Below are positions 1-10,571 of a DNA stretch of 64,000 bases, piece by piece. How positions within the stretch are numbered: the stretch's first letter is position 1; every line of letters begins with the position of its first letter. The stretch is taken from positions 47,881,501-47,945,500 of the forward strand of contig NC_071669.1 of NCBI RefSeq assembly GCF_028554725.1. Reading direction: 5' to 3'. The translations under genes and the position numbers were made by a program. This DNA is from Zeugodacus cucurbitae (lineage: Eukaryota > Arthropoda > Insecta > Diptera > Tephritidae). The notes beneath the pieces were generated by a model that saw only the letters and a list, made by a program, of their open reading frames with translations, was not told where the DNA came from and made no database searches.

Positions 1-567
1 ATAAAATTATAATAATTGTTGGTATCAAACATTCACAGTTCGAAAGCGTATTTAAAATTTTAAAATAACAAAAAACAAAACATTGTCATTAGGTTTCAAA
101 CTGTTAAGCGATCCAATTATCCAATATATGGAACTGAACGAGCAATATTTTTAAAAATATCTATTTATAATCTAGATTAGACATGCGTATTTAAGTGTTA
201 ATTATTTAAAGGATTATTATATTCCCCACTTATTCAGCTTGAAAAAATTATGCCGAATAAGCGCTCAATGCAAATTTACTATGGGTTAGAATAGAATCAG
301 CACGTACAAAACTATTTTGTGAATTACCTGAATACCTGCTTACATTTTTAACTTTACAAGGCGCAATTGGAATGACATTGAATCGTACGCCATATAGAAA
401 TGCACCTCAAATGAAATTATGCTGATGATCGACAATATTTCATTTGGATTAGTTACAGAATATTTCTACTACAGTATATTGAGTGGTTGATAGATTTTTT
501 ATAACCTATGATTAATATAAATATCTGTTTTTATTCCAGTATGACCTTTATCCTCATATCATTTAAT
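1..567. other. Intergenic DNA starting with a duplicated DUF1091 5' flank
   Basis: No coding sequence is visible. Bases 1-180 match 4633-4800 at most positions (shared words: ataaaattataataattgtt and cgatccaattatcca). In the second copy this stretch is the 5' flank of a DUF1091 gene. The duplicated unit therefore included upstream DNA, and the gene belonging to bases 1-180 should lie just beyond the left edge. The rest is AT-rich with nothing recognisable. Confidence 0.6.
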
Positions 568-1115
568 AACAAGTAATGAAGGGCTAAGTTCGAGAGTAAC
601 CGAACATTTTATACTCTCGAAATTTATTTATTTAATTTTATTAACATAACACACAATTTGACCTACATATTCGTCATATATATGGTATAAAGTCCATTGG
701 ATGTTGGAAACTCTAATATTAGATTTATGCGAGTTAGGTGAAGCTATAACTCGATTTCACGTATTTTAGGCACGGAGACATATTATTAAATGAAAGATAT
801 TCTGAATTTTTTCGAAATATCTGAGAGTCTATATTTTCGGTAAAAAAATTAGAAGCACTGTTTTCGGTGTTCGCCATTTTGTGGGCGTGGCAGTGGACCG
901 ATTTTGCACATCTTCGAAAGCAGTCTCCCTATGGTGCCTAGAAACACGTGTACCAAGTTTCGGCAAGATATCTTATTTTTACTCGAATTACAGCTTTCAC
1001 AGACAGACAGACGGACGGACGGATAGACACACATTCGGATTTGAACTCCACTATTCACCCTGATCACTTTGATATATATAACCCTTCGTCTAACTTGTTT
1101 AGTTTTGGGTGTTAA
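568..1115 (+). repeat. Family A repeat, internally deleted copy
   Basis: The head has the ggctaagttcg...cgaacattttatactctcg signature. The tail has the tetranucleotide run cagacagacggacggacgga, then 'ctgatcactttgatatata' and 'ttttgggtgtt'. Most of the body found in 1519-2720 is missing, so this is a shortened copy. No transposase is visible. Confidence 0.7.
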
Positions 1116-1518
1116 AATGAAAACTGCAAAAAATAGTTACATAGATAAATGCATAATACAAAAATGACCAACAAATAACGAATACAATACCAAATGAGCA
1201 TATGAAAATATTAAAAATTTAATGAATGAAAACTTAGACAAAAAAAGTTTAAGCTGCAAACTCACAAAATACAAATAGTTCAGATTTTTTCAAAAAAATT
1301 TTCAAATTGTTTTCAAAACTTTTTTCAAATTTTTTTCGAAATTTTTTCAGATTTTATTTCAAAAACTTTTTTTTTTATTTTTTCAAAACTTTTTTTTAAT
1401 ATTTTTTCAAAAGTTTTTCAACTCGTTTTAAAAACTTATTTCATACAGATAAATAACAATTACAACATATGAAAATAAATTATATAAAAATTGCTCAATT
1501 TAGCAAAATATGTAAATA
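1116..1518. repeat. AT-rich spacer with a TTTTTCAAA simple repeat
   Basis: Bases 1282-1440 are an irregular run of ttttttcaaa-like units. The rest is AT-rich spacer between two family A copies. No gene is visible. Confidence 0.55.
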
Positions 1519-2720
1519 ACAAGTAAGGAAGGGCTAAGTTCGGGTGTAACCGAACATTTAATACTCTCGCAATTTATTTATTTAATATTATATAATGCAC
1601 TATTTGACCCACATATTCGTCATTTATATTTTATAAAGTCCATTGAAAGTTGGAAACCATAATATTAGGTTAGTAGTACCGAGGTCCTCGTGTTCGATAT
1701 ATGGGGCCTTAAAAACATATGGTCCGATTTCGGCGATTTTTAGAATGGGGCTGCCACACTATTAACATAGTATTTGTGCAAAGTTCTGCACCGATATCTT
1801 CACTAGTGCTTACTTTATATATTGTAAAGTAAACAATTCTGATTGTCTTCAAAGTTCTGGTACATAGAAAGTAGGCGTGGTTGTGAAGCGATTTGGCCTA
1901 TTTTCACAACATATCATTGGGAGGTAAGGAAGCTATTACAAACCAAGTTTCATTGAAATCGGTCGAGTAGTTCCTGAGATATGGTTTTTGACCCATAAGT
2001 GGGCGACGCCACGCCCATTTTCCATTTTGTGATAAAATCTGAGTGCAGCTTTCATCTGTCATTTCTTATGTGAAATTTAGTGTTTCTGACGTTTTTCGTT
2101 AGTGAGTTAACCCACTTTTAGTAATTTTTAACCTAACCTTTGTATGGTAGGTGGGCGTGGTTATGACCCGATTTCTTTCATTTTTGGACTGTATTAGGAA
2201 GTGGCTAAAAAAAACGACTACAGAAAGTTTGGTTTATATAGCTCTATTGGTTTGGGAGATATGTACAAAAACTTAGTGGGGGGCGGGGCCACGCCCACTT
2301 CCCCAAAAAAATTACATCCACAAATGCCCCTTCATAGTGCGATCCTTCACACCAAATTTTATTTCCATAGCTTTATTTATGGCTTAGTTATAGCACTTTA
2401 TGTGTTTTCGATTTTCGCCATTTTGTGGGCGTGGCAGTGGTCCGATTTTGCTCATTTTCGAAAGCAATCTTCCTATGGTGCCAAGAAATAAGTGTGCCAA
2501 GTTTCATCAAGATATCTTAATTTTTACTCAAGTTACCGCTTGCACAGACGGACGGACGGACAGACAGACATTCGGATTTGAACTCCACTCTTCACCCTGA
2601 TCACTTTGGTATATATAACCCTATATCTAACTCGTTTAGTTTTGGGTGTTACAAACAACCGTTATGTGAACAAAACTATAATACTCTCTTTAGCAACATT
2701 TGTTGCGAGAGTATAATAAT
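1519..2720 (+). repeat. Family A repeat, near full-length copy
   Basis: It starts at acaagtaaggaagggctaag, followed by the imperfect palindrome gttcgggtgtaaccgaac (1538-1555) and atactctcgcaa. It ends with gggtgttacaaac (2644-2656) and ttgcgagagtata, so 'tatactctcgcaa' near the head and its reverse complement near the tail form short inverted termini. The body has several 'ccgatttcg...' blocks, the word gggcgtgg, and a CAGA/CGGA run. No transposase or RT is recognisable. The orientation label is arbitrary. Confidence 0.75.
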
Positions 2721-3390
2721 AAATAAATGAAGGAAAATGAAATAAATATAAAAAAAATACGATAAGAGCAATTTCATTCATGTCTTTCTTTGCTGGTTAG
2801 GAGAGGTATATGCCGAGATCTGTCCCTTTTTTCCTGTTTAATTATATTGCACTATCTCCATTTTTAACTTGCTATTTGCCGATGCAAATAGGGTTATAAC
2901 GCTGTCGTCGAAAACACAAACCTTGGCCATATAAAATTTTGGGACAACCACAAAACATGCACTCTTTTCACTCTCCAGTATTTTCAATTAATTTTATGAA
3001 GATAACGAAAATCATTATATTTAGTACTTAAGAACTAGTAGAATAATTGAACCGACTTTATACTACTCTAGTACAACTTCACAGTATTATCAGATAAATA
3101 TTCAAACTTCATTAATTATTATTAATATTAAATTAAGACTTCTCACAAATTGACTGATATTTTCGCTGTAAAGTCAAAGATCCTTAAATTTTGTATTTAG
3201 GCACTTCAAAAGATATTGTCCAATATCGACAATTTTTTTCCCAGAGAAATTGATACACATTTCAAGCACTATCTATGCTACGTTTTATTGATTAATCTTC
3301 ATTTATTTCAAAGGAAAATCTGTCGATATTCGAGAGTGCAAGTGTAACAAAACTCAAATATTAATGAGTATAATTTGAAAAAAAAAAAAC
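2721..3390. other. AT-rich intergenic DNA, nothing recognised
   Basis: No open frame with coding character, RNA gene or clear repeat was seen between the two family A copies. Confidence 0.5.
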
Positions 3391-3810
3391 CAAGTAAGGA
3401 AAGGCTAAGTTCGTGTGCAACCGAACATTTTATACTCTCGCAATTTATTGAAGAAATTTTATTAAACTCGGCATAAAGTTTAATAGAATAACGAAAATCG
3501 TTATATATGAGGGCTGAGGTAATTCCTGAACCGATTTCATTCATTTTCACCAGCAGTGTAAACTATATCCAAGACTATACACTCACTTAATTTTGCTAAG
3601 ATATCTCACATATTAACCAATACATATACATATGCGAAATAAAGCCCACCGTATTTTTGAAAAACCTATAATTAGATATATGGGAGCTAGGGGAAGTTAT
3701 TACCCGATTTTAACCAACAGGGACACACTATTAGAAGAAAACACTTTCCTCTGAATTACATTAAATTATCTGAGAAATTTACCCATATTTTCGGTTAAAA
3801 TTTAAAAAAT
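3391..3810 (+). repeat. Family A repeat, head-end fragment
   Basis: The copy begins with caagtaaggaaaggctaag and tatactctcgcaa, and runs through the 'gaaccgatttcattcatttt' and 'acctataattagatatatgg' blocks. It stops before the tail module. It lies immediately 3' of the first DUF1091 gene in the array. Confidence 0.7.
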
Positions 3811-3847
3811 ATAAGTCCAATCCCAATCCAAACTACACAGCGACATT

Positions 3848-4560
3848 TCACTCATTAATAGTGAAGTAAACGTTAGTGACTAAGTACCTTATGCCACTCA
3901 GTATCCATGACAACATTAGGAGATAATCGCCCTTAGGAAGAAACAGTTTAACTAGTTCATTCTTCGGATAAAGATTCTTCACGATTTGTTCACCCTGTTA
4001 ATATTTAATGGGCCTTTAGATATAAAAGCAAAAACAATTATATAAATACTCACAATATATGGACAGCTGTGATTTATATTGGTGTACGGTTTAATAAATG
4101 GATACATCAAATTGGCAATAGGATTATTCATCTTACGAATGTATTCACAAGCATCTAATGTTGAATTTATCACAAACGGTTTATAACCATTCGCTTTCTT
4201 CATATAAGCTATTTGCAACTTAAAAATTATAAGTTCTCGATTACTATATACTCACACATATATAAACACAGTTATTTCTAATATTTCTACATACCTGAAC
4301 TTGGTGGACCGGATGTAGAAGTGAAATATTTATATTCAATGCCGCCACATTCCGTCTAATCGCACGCAAACGACACTCATTCACCACCACCAAGGATTTA
4401 TTGAAGGACTCACAGTGTATATTGGTTAACTTAATGTACACAATTGGTTTGGCCGCATCCGTCTAGAAAATTAACAAATTACATGCTATTTCGAAAGTAG
4501 AAGCCAACTCACCACTCCCAAAAACACCCATATAAGAAATATATTTGTTAACTATTTAGT
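3848..4560 (-). pseudogene. DUF1091-family gene copy 1, start codon lost
   Basis: This is the first visible member of the array. Exon 2 (4462-4295, 56 codons), exon 3 (4218-4054, 55 codons) and exon 4 (3994-3848, 49 codons with stop) are all open, with GT-AG borders in phase 0 and the same lengths as copies 2 and 3. The family cysteines are present (HCESF, ECRLRA, DACEY, HSCPY). Exon 1 (about 4560-4513) still encodes a hydrophobic leader ending in IFLIWVFLGV and a GTGAGT donor. However, the stretch carrying the ATG in copy 2 is missing here, about 17-20 bases, and an in-frame TAG now precedes the leader. The first in-frame Met left is in exon 3. The promoter block seen in the other copies is also degraded. 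The likely reading is a young pseudogene; an unseen alternative first exon would rescue it. The family has no established biochemical function. Confidence 0.75.
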
Positions 4561-5528
4561 GGAATTGAGATATCGAAATACTGTGTTGGAAAATTTATTG
4601 TCAGACTGTCAGACATTGACTATCAAACATATATAAAATTATAATAATTGTTGTTATTGAACATTTACAGTTTTGAAGCGTACTTAAATTAAAAAAAAAA
4701 AATTATTGTCATACGGTTTCATAATGTCAAACGATCCAATTATCCAGTATATGGATTTGAACGAGCGATATTTTTAGAAATATCTATTTGTACTCTAGAT
4801 GAGCTAAGCGTTCAACGATACTAATGAAAATTAATGTTACCTTAGGTAATCAGTTACATAAATGAAAGTTGATTTAAATCATTTTTCTTATTAGTACCTT
4901 TCTTCTAAACGCAGTTAATACCGATATGGTTAGTGTTCTAAATATTAGGTGGCGAAATCATTAATGAGAGAATAATATTAATTTTTGACAATTTATATAA
5001 GACCCAAGATCTAAACTATAATCACTTTATGTAGGTAATTATTCGAATAAAAGTCTTGCAACATGTTGCACAGAGTACAATAGTTTTGGTAATAAAACGG
5101 TTGTTAGAAATAGCTACAACTAAACGAGTTAAGTAGTAGCAACTATGAATAAAATTTTTTTGGAAAAATGAACAAAGGGTTCAAGATATTATAAGCTGTA
5201 TCTTATCAATTTATAGCTTTCAATGGTAAGTTTTCAAAGCTCGCGCTATTTTAATGACAAATTCTGTAATTTTTATTTTTTCGGTTCCAGGATTATACTT
5301 TCTGATACTGTAGTCAATTAGTGAATAAAAAAATATAAAAAGACTGCAGTAAAACATTAATAATCGCGTGCAATATTCATGACAATAATTGGTAAATGAC
5401 CATCACCACCATACTACTGAAAAAACTCCATAAACTTACAAACATACTTCTCTATAATATAAACCAGAAATATATGTATATCGTATGACGATATATGGTC
5501 CAAAATCCAATCATTACAAAATGAAATT
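4561..5528. other. Spacer between DUF1091 copies 1 and 2
   Basis: Bases 4633-4800 are the 5' flank of copy 1 and match bases 1-180. Bases 5048-5140 are a tail-end scrap of family A in reverse (tgttgcacagagtacaatag...acggttgtt...actaaacgagtta). The remainder is AT-rich and unassigned. Confidence 0.55.
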
Positions 5529-6247
5529 TTATTCAATCATAGTGAAGTAAACATTGGTAACTACGGTCTTCTTTTTACTCAGTATCCATGACATCAACAA
5601 AAGATAATCTCCCGCAGGAAGAAAGAGTTTAACTAGTTCATTCTTTGGATAAAGGTTCTTCACGATTTGATCGCCCTGTAAATATACAACGGGTCCATCA
5701 TATTTATAGAACCAAAAACAATTACATAAATACTTACAACATACGGACAGCTGTGATTTATATTAGAGAAGGGTTGAAAAAATTTAAACACCAAATTTGC
5801 AATGGCGTTATTCCTCTTGCGAATGTAATCACACACATCGATAGTCGAATTTAGCACAAACGGTTTATAACCATTGGCTTTCTTCAAGTAGGCTATGCTC
5901 AACTACAGAAATTATGAGTAAGCGATTACTACTATATACACACACATAAGTAAACACCGTTATATCTACATACGTAAATATCACTGGCCGGTTGAAGTAA
6001 TGAAATATTTATATTCAGTGCGGTCACATCCCGTTTGATCGCACGCAAACGGCACTCATTTACCATCACCCAGGATTTATTGAAGGACTCACAGTGCGCA
6101 TTGGTAAACTTTATGTACATCTTCGATTTGGCCGCAAAGGTCTCAAAAATATTAAATCAATATGAAACTTTAAGAGTAGATCTACCATTAAAAACTTACC
6201 ACTTCCAAAATGACACATAGTAGAAAGATACTTTTCAGTTGAATCAT
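5529..6247 (-). CDS. DUF1091-family secreted protein, copy 2
   Basis: Four exons join cleanly: 6247-6200, 6141-5974, 5902-5738 and 5675-5529, all in phase 0, giving 175 residues. Residues 1-16 (MIQLKSIFLLCVILEV) are a hydrophobic leader, so the product is expected to be secreted. Four cysteines, C33, C46, C96 and C124, lie in HCESF, ECRLRA, DVCDY and HSCPY and probably form disulfides. The core words KKANGYKPF and NSTID and the C-terminal GDYLLLMSW are typical of insect DUF1091 (about 180 residues), as is the length. NKS and NST are possible N-glycosylation sites. The start is the only in-frame ATG before the leader and matches copy 3. The family is of unknown function; it is expanded and often chemosensory-tissue or male-biased in flies, but nothing here shows that. 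Neighbours are tandem paralogues on the same strand. Confidence 0.9.
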
Positions 6248-6273
6248 TATGAGCTCCGATGACTTAGTGGAGT

Positions 6274-6282
6274 TGCGTGTCT
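6274..6282 (-). promoter_or_regulatory. Shared 5' block of DUF1091 copy 2
   Basis: On the coding strand the word AGACACGCA lies 27 bases before the ATG. It follows GCGCAGTATTTCC, a possible initiator, and a TATACTAT sequence roughly 30 bases further up. The block recurs in copies 3, 4 and 5 at nearly the same distance, so it is probably core promoter or 5' UTR. Confidence 0.5.
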
Positions 6283-6397
6283 GGAAATACTGCGCTGGTC
6301 AATTTGGTTTCAGATAGTATACTATGGAATATAAATTAAAAATTTGTAATAATTTTGTGCTATTAAACAATTAAAATTTTTCAAGCGTTTATTTTTA

Positions 6398-6625
6398 TAC
6401 TCTCACAACATGTTGCACAGAGGATAATAGTTTTATTCACCTAAGGGTTGTTTGAAAAACCTAAAACTAAAAGAGTTAGATATAGAATTATAAATATATA
6501 CCAAAGTGATCAGAAGGTAATGAAACTTGGTACACCATAATACCATAAGAATGTTGGCACCACTGTCCATAAACTCCCAATAACTGAAAGCGTGTAAAGT
6601 GCTATGGATAGTTCATAACAAGAAA
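6398..6625 (-). repeat. Family A repeat, tail-end fragment, reversed
   Basis: The sequence reads actctcacaacatgttgcac, then ataatagttttattcac, then agagttagatata and ataccaaagtgatcag. These are the reverse complements of the family A tail modules in order. The copy stops inside the body, where family B begins. Confidence 0.6.
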
Positions 6626-6631
6626 AAACGT

Positions 6632-7176
6632 TAACTTCGGTTGTACCGAAGCTAATATACCCTTCACATGTGCATTTCTTTTAGTAACTATGTGTTTAAA
6701 CAAATCTAAAGACGTAAGAAAAAGTAAGTAAAAAACAAGCCCTTGATTCCGATCGTTCGGTTTGTATGGCAGCTATATGCTATAGTTAACCGATCTGAAC
6801 AATTTTTTCGGAGAATAAATTATTTCTATGAACAATAACTCACACCAAATTTCGTGAAGATATGTAGTAAAATGCGGAAGTTTTCCATACAAGCCCTTGA
6901 TTCCGATCGTTCAGTTTGTATGGCAGTTGTATGATATAGTGGTCCGATATCGACAGTTCCGACAAATGAGCAGCTTCTTGAAGAGAAAATAACATCTGCA
7001 AAATTTCAAAACGATATCTTAAAAACTGAAGGACTAGTTCGTATATATACAGACAGACAGACGGACGGACGACTCAGTTCAACATACTGATCATTTATAT
7101 ATACACTTTATAGGGCCTCCGACGCTTCCTTCTGGGTGTTACAAACTTCGTGACAAACTTAATATACCCTGTTAAG
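6632..7176 (+). repeat. Family B repeat, related in plan to family A
   Basis: The head is the palindrome cttcggttgtaccgaag (6635-6651), followed by ctaatatacccttcaca. The body holds two copies of a block with cccttgattccgatcgttc and tttgtatggcag (about 6740 and 6893). It then has a cagacagacagacggacgga run, 'actgatcatttatatata', gggtgttacaaac (7134-7146) and 'taatataccctgtt'. Head palindrome, tetranucleotide run and tail word have the same order as in family A, but the body differs. No protein is recognised. Confidence 0.65.
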
Positions 7177-7190
7177 GGAATAAAAAAGCT

Positions 7191-7600
7191 ATGAAAACGA
7201 AATTATGTACAGAGGATCAACCTAGAAAGGTGGATGTTTGGATGAAATCTTTTGGAAAATGGATGTGGCCCCCATCTCCTAAACTTCTAAGGCCACATAT
7301 ATCAACCAAACGTTCTGCAGTCAATTCTTTTAGGCACATAATTATGCTGGACGAAAACAAAATAAATCGAATTATAAATTTCATGGTAAAGATAGCACAT
7401 AAGAACTACACTCAAATTTGTATACAAAATTTGAACTTTCCTCAGAAACTACTCGACCAATTTGAACGAATTTCAGCTCATGATACTTACTTGCTATGCC
7501 AACGCTATAATATGAAAATGGATAAAATCGGTTTACAAGCACGCTTACTTCACAATACTTTCTGTAGTACAATTTAAAGTCCATCTGATTACGAGATGTT
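7191..7600 (-). repeat. Diverged family A-like fragment, reversed
   Basis: Words such as cactcaaatttgtatacaaaa, 'actactcgaccaatttgaacgaattt' and 'aaaatcggtttacaa' parallel the reversed family A body at 12250-12420, but with many changes. A 128-codon plus-strand open frame here follows the repeat and has no recognisable domain, so I do not call it a gene. Confidence 0.4.
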
Positions 7601-7871
7601 TTGCCGAGCTTATTCACTGATCGTTTATGATTTTTTCATCCACAAACTTTCAAGGCTTGCACGACGGCTATTTTGATGATGAAATCTTTATTAAGTATAA
7701 CAAGACCGAAATAAAATTCAAATAATATTCGCGTGTAACATCAATTTGTATAATTTGCAATTCTATAACAATACACCTTTGCACTAAGCTATTAAAAAAT
7801 ACCTACAAAAAAACACAAGTATATAGAAATATATTATATAACGTGTGGTCCAAGGTCCAATCCCTACACTT

Positions 7872-8568
7872 TCACACGTTCCAAGTAAAGTATACATTGG
7901 TAACCAAGGTCTTCTTTTTACTTAGTATCCATGACAACAGCAAGAGATAATCTCCAGTAGGTAGAAACAGAGTAACTATTTCATTCTTCGGATAAAAGTC
8001 CTTCACTATTTGATCACCCTGTAAATATGCAACGGGTTTATGGTAGTTATAAAACCAAAATTGCATAAATACTTACAACATAGGGGCAGCTGTGATTTAT
8101 ATTACTGAAGGGTTGAAAAAATGGATAAACCAGATTTGCAATTGGATTATTCTTCTTGCGAATGTAATCACAAGCGTCTATAGTTGAATTCAGTACAAAC
8201 GGTTTATAGCCATTCGCTTTCTTCAAGTAGGCTATGTCCAACTACGAAAAATATTAGTAATTCATTTAAAAAAAGCATTGTTATTTTTGGTTACCCGTAT
8301 ATCGTTGGCCGGATGAAGAAGTGTTACATTGATATTTAGAGCCGTAACATCCCGTTTTACCGCACGCAAACGACACTGATTCACTACCACCCAGGATTTG
8401 TTGAACGACTCACAGTGGGCATTAGTAAACTTCATGTACATCTGCGATTTGGCCGCCAAGGTCTGTTAAATGTACAATTAAAATGGAAATTGAAGAGTAG
8501 ATCCTCTATGGAAAACTTACCACGTCCAAAAATACATATAGTAGAAAGAAACATTTAAGTTGAATCAT
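7872..8568 (-). CDS. DUF1091-family secreted protein, copy 3
   Basis: Exons 8568-8521, 8462-8295, 8241-8077 and 8018-7872 join in phase 0 to 175 residues, exactly the exon lengths of copy 2. The leader is MIQLKCFFLLYVFLDV. C33, C46, C96 and C124 are conserved (HCESF, QCRLRA, DACDY, HSCPY). KKANGYKPF (residues 79-87), NHSCPYV (121-127) and GDYLLLLSW are family words. NKS (37-39) and NST (90-92) are possible glycosylation sites. The stop directly follows FTWNV. This copy is closest to copy 2 by eye. The donor of exon 2 is GTAACC, weaker than the others but used in phase at the conserved position. Secretion is inferred from the leader; the ligand or role is unknown. Confidence 0.9.
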
Positions 8569-8593
8569 TATGAGTACCGATGACTTAGTGGAG

Positions 8594-8602
8594 TTGCGTG
8601 TC
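8594..8602 (-). promoter_or_regulatory. Shared 5' block of DUF1091 copy 3
   Basis: The word AGACACGCA lies 26 bases upstream of the ATG on the coding strand, after CAGCGCAGTATTTCC, as in copy 2. It is probably 5' UTR or core promoter. Confidence 0.5.
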
Positions 8603-9066
8603 TGGAAATACTGCGCTGGACAATTTTATGTCACATAATCTACTATGGACTACAAAATAAAAATTGTTTGTTATTAAACAATTAAATTGTTTTTTGGTAA
8701 TTGTTATTTTTTTTTTAGATAGTCAAGCAGTGAAATCAAGCATAACCGCACAATCGTTGTCACAGATTCGAACTAGATTTGTGGATTGGTTAAAGAATTC
8801 TGTAACAGTGAGAGAAGTGAATTGTCAACCAAATTTTATTACATATGAAATTTATAAGAAAACTTGGTAGATTGCGAGTTGAGAGACGAAAAGAACTATC
8901 AAATACTTATGAGGTCACAAATTTATTTACTTTACTGTATTCTTACTGAATAACTAAAAACACTGAATACTTTTTGCATAGTCTTTATTGGAATATACAT
9001 TCGGATTTTGTTAAGATGAAATATGTCTTTGGGCAGTCATAAATCATCAAATCAAAATTCACCATT
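8603..9066. other. Spacer between DUF1091 copies 3 and 4
   Basis: AT-rich 5' flank of copy 3, then unassigned DNA. Bases 8715-8870 (plus) are an open stretch behind a poly-T/AG run with coding-like composition (…RTRFVDWLKNSV…). I do not recognise it and see no partner exon. Confidence 0.4.
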
Positions 9067-9816
9067 TCATGCATAGAATGAGAAATATACATTCGTAGCG
9101 AAAGTTTTCTTCTTGCTCAAGGTCCAGTCCATTAGCAAAACATAATCGCCGCTCGGTAAGAACAATCTAATGAGCTCATTCTTGGGATAAAAGTTTTTCA
9201 GCAATTGCTCACCCTAAAAATTAAAAGAGAGTTTTACAACAACAAGTTTAGTTATATAATTATGCAATATATAATGAATTATATCTTAGTGTAACTCACG
9301 ACATATGGACACGTGTGATTTATGTTACTGAACGGTCGAAATAACGGATAAATAATATTAGCAATGGCGTTATTCTTCTTAAGAACATACTCGCAAGCAT
9401 CGAGAGTCGAATTCATCACAAACGGTTTATAGCCATTGGCTTTCTTCAAGAAAACTAAGTCCAACTGGAGAAATGAATTATTGATTTATACAAAAAATAA
9501 ACATAATTACAGTTATACTATATATAGTAAGAACCTTGATATCGTTCGCAGGATGCAAAAGCGTTATGTTTAAATTGAATGCCGTCACATCCCTTTTAAT
9601 TGCACGCAATCGACACTGATTTATCACGGCCCAGGATTTGTTGAAGGACTCACAGTGCGCATTCGTGAATTTAATGTACACTTTCGGTTTACCGGCGGCC
9701 TAATAGGCAATTATTATTTAGTGAAATTTCCATCGATCATCCTCGCTTACTAGCCCACTTACCTCATAAAAAAATACACAACTTATTAAAAATAATATTT
9801 TAAACACTCGAATCAT
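9067..9816 (-). CDS. DUF1091-family secreted protein, copy 4
   Basis: Exons 9816-9763 (18 codons), 9699-9535 (55), 9464-9300 (55) and 9213-9067 (48 plus stop) join in phase 0 to 176 residues. The leader is MIRVFKILFLISCVFFYE. Four cysteines (C34, C47, C97, C125) sit in HCESF, QCRLRA, DACEY and HTCPY. The second exon starts with AAGKPKVYIKF instead of the TLAAKSQ-type start of copies 1-3, and exon 3 has LFRPFSNINHT. Both features are shared with copy 5, so copies 4 and 5 form a subgroup. The exon 2 donor is GTTCTT, which is poor, but copy 5 has the same bases at the same place. Function is unknown; secretion is inferred. Confidence 0.88.
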
Positions 9817-9842
9817 TTTACGATTTGATAGTTCCACACAAG

Positions 9843-9851
9843 TGCGTGTCT
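9843..9851 (-). promoter_or_regulatory. Shared 5' block of DUF1091 copy 4
   Basis: On the coding strand CGAGACACGCACTTGTGTGG lies about 27 bases before the ATG. The AGACACGCA core is shared with copies 2, 3 and 5, and the TTGTGTGGAACTATCA extension only with copy 5. Confidence 0.5.
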
Positions 9852-9974
9852 CGAACCAAAGTGTCGGTGTAAATATTGAAAACCGAAATCAATTATTTAA
9901 TATGCAAGCAGAAATTATAAAATAGTCTATATACATATATATATATACAGTTGAACTTCGCTTCATCCAATCTA

Positions 9975-10205
9975 TAATGAGGCTCACTTCTGTCTGAATG
10001 GCTAAGTCCATAAGCAAAATATGTGTTATTGGTCAGGCAGCAATTCACACGTACTCCGTGTGTTACCACTGCAACCCAAAAAAATGACGGTTTAGTGCGA
10101 TTTATGGACTGGCGTCGTCATTGGGCCGTACTTCTTCCGTGATGTTCAAGACCGACACGTTACTGTGAATGTGAATCGGTACCGCTCAATGATAATCGGA
10201 TCATA
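9975..10205 (+). mobile_element. Tc1/mariner-like transposase fragment
   Basis: Frameshifted reading gives parts resembling a Tc1/mariner-superfamily transposase: a tail of the first catalytic block (SHFCLNG-like), SNSHVLR, FMDWRRHW and NDNRI. The same order is seen in the fragments at 39135, 52500 and 59758. It is truncated at both ends and not functional. Confidence 0.6.
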
Positions 10206-10424
10206 GGTGAAGCATTTTAGCATTTAGCCAATAATAAGTAATATAATTTTCTAGTAAATTAAAACTTTCTCAAGCCAAGACGACATTTCTAGGATTGTAG
10301 ACGAGCTCTGACAAACGTCTCAGCAAATCAGGTCAGTGTAAGATGAACACTAAAAATGACATTGGAAAACGGCTAGCATCCATTTTAAGGGGTTACATGG
10401 GCTTAGTCCGGAGAAAAAGGTCTA

Positions 10425-10570
10425 TTTTTATACTCTCGCAACAAAAGTTGAGACGAGAGTATTATAGTTTTGTTCACATAACGGTTGTTTGTATGTCATC
10501 AAACTAAACGAGTTAGATATAGGGTAATATATATCAAAATGATAAGGGTGACGAGACGAGTTGAATTTTG
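10425..10570 (-). repeat. Family A repeat, tail scrap, reversed
   Basis: It reads tatactctcgcaacaaaagt, then 'gttttgttcacataacggttg', 'aaactaaacgagttagatata' and 'tcaaaatgataagggtgacg', which is the family A tail in reverse. It ends where the next full copy begins. Confidence 0.65.
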
Positions 10571-10571
10571 A

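Noticed and set aside
881..2600. Small proteins with an RTDRQT-type tail as host genes
   Set aside because: They lie in the repeat family A tail and are partly encoded by the CAGA/CGGA microsatellite.
7191..7577. 128-codon plus-strand frame
   Set aside because: Lies in a reversed, diverged family A-like repeat; no domain.
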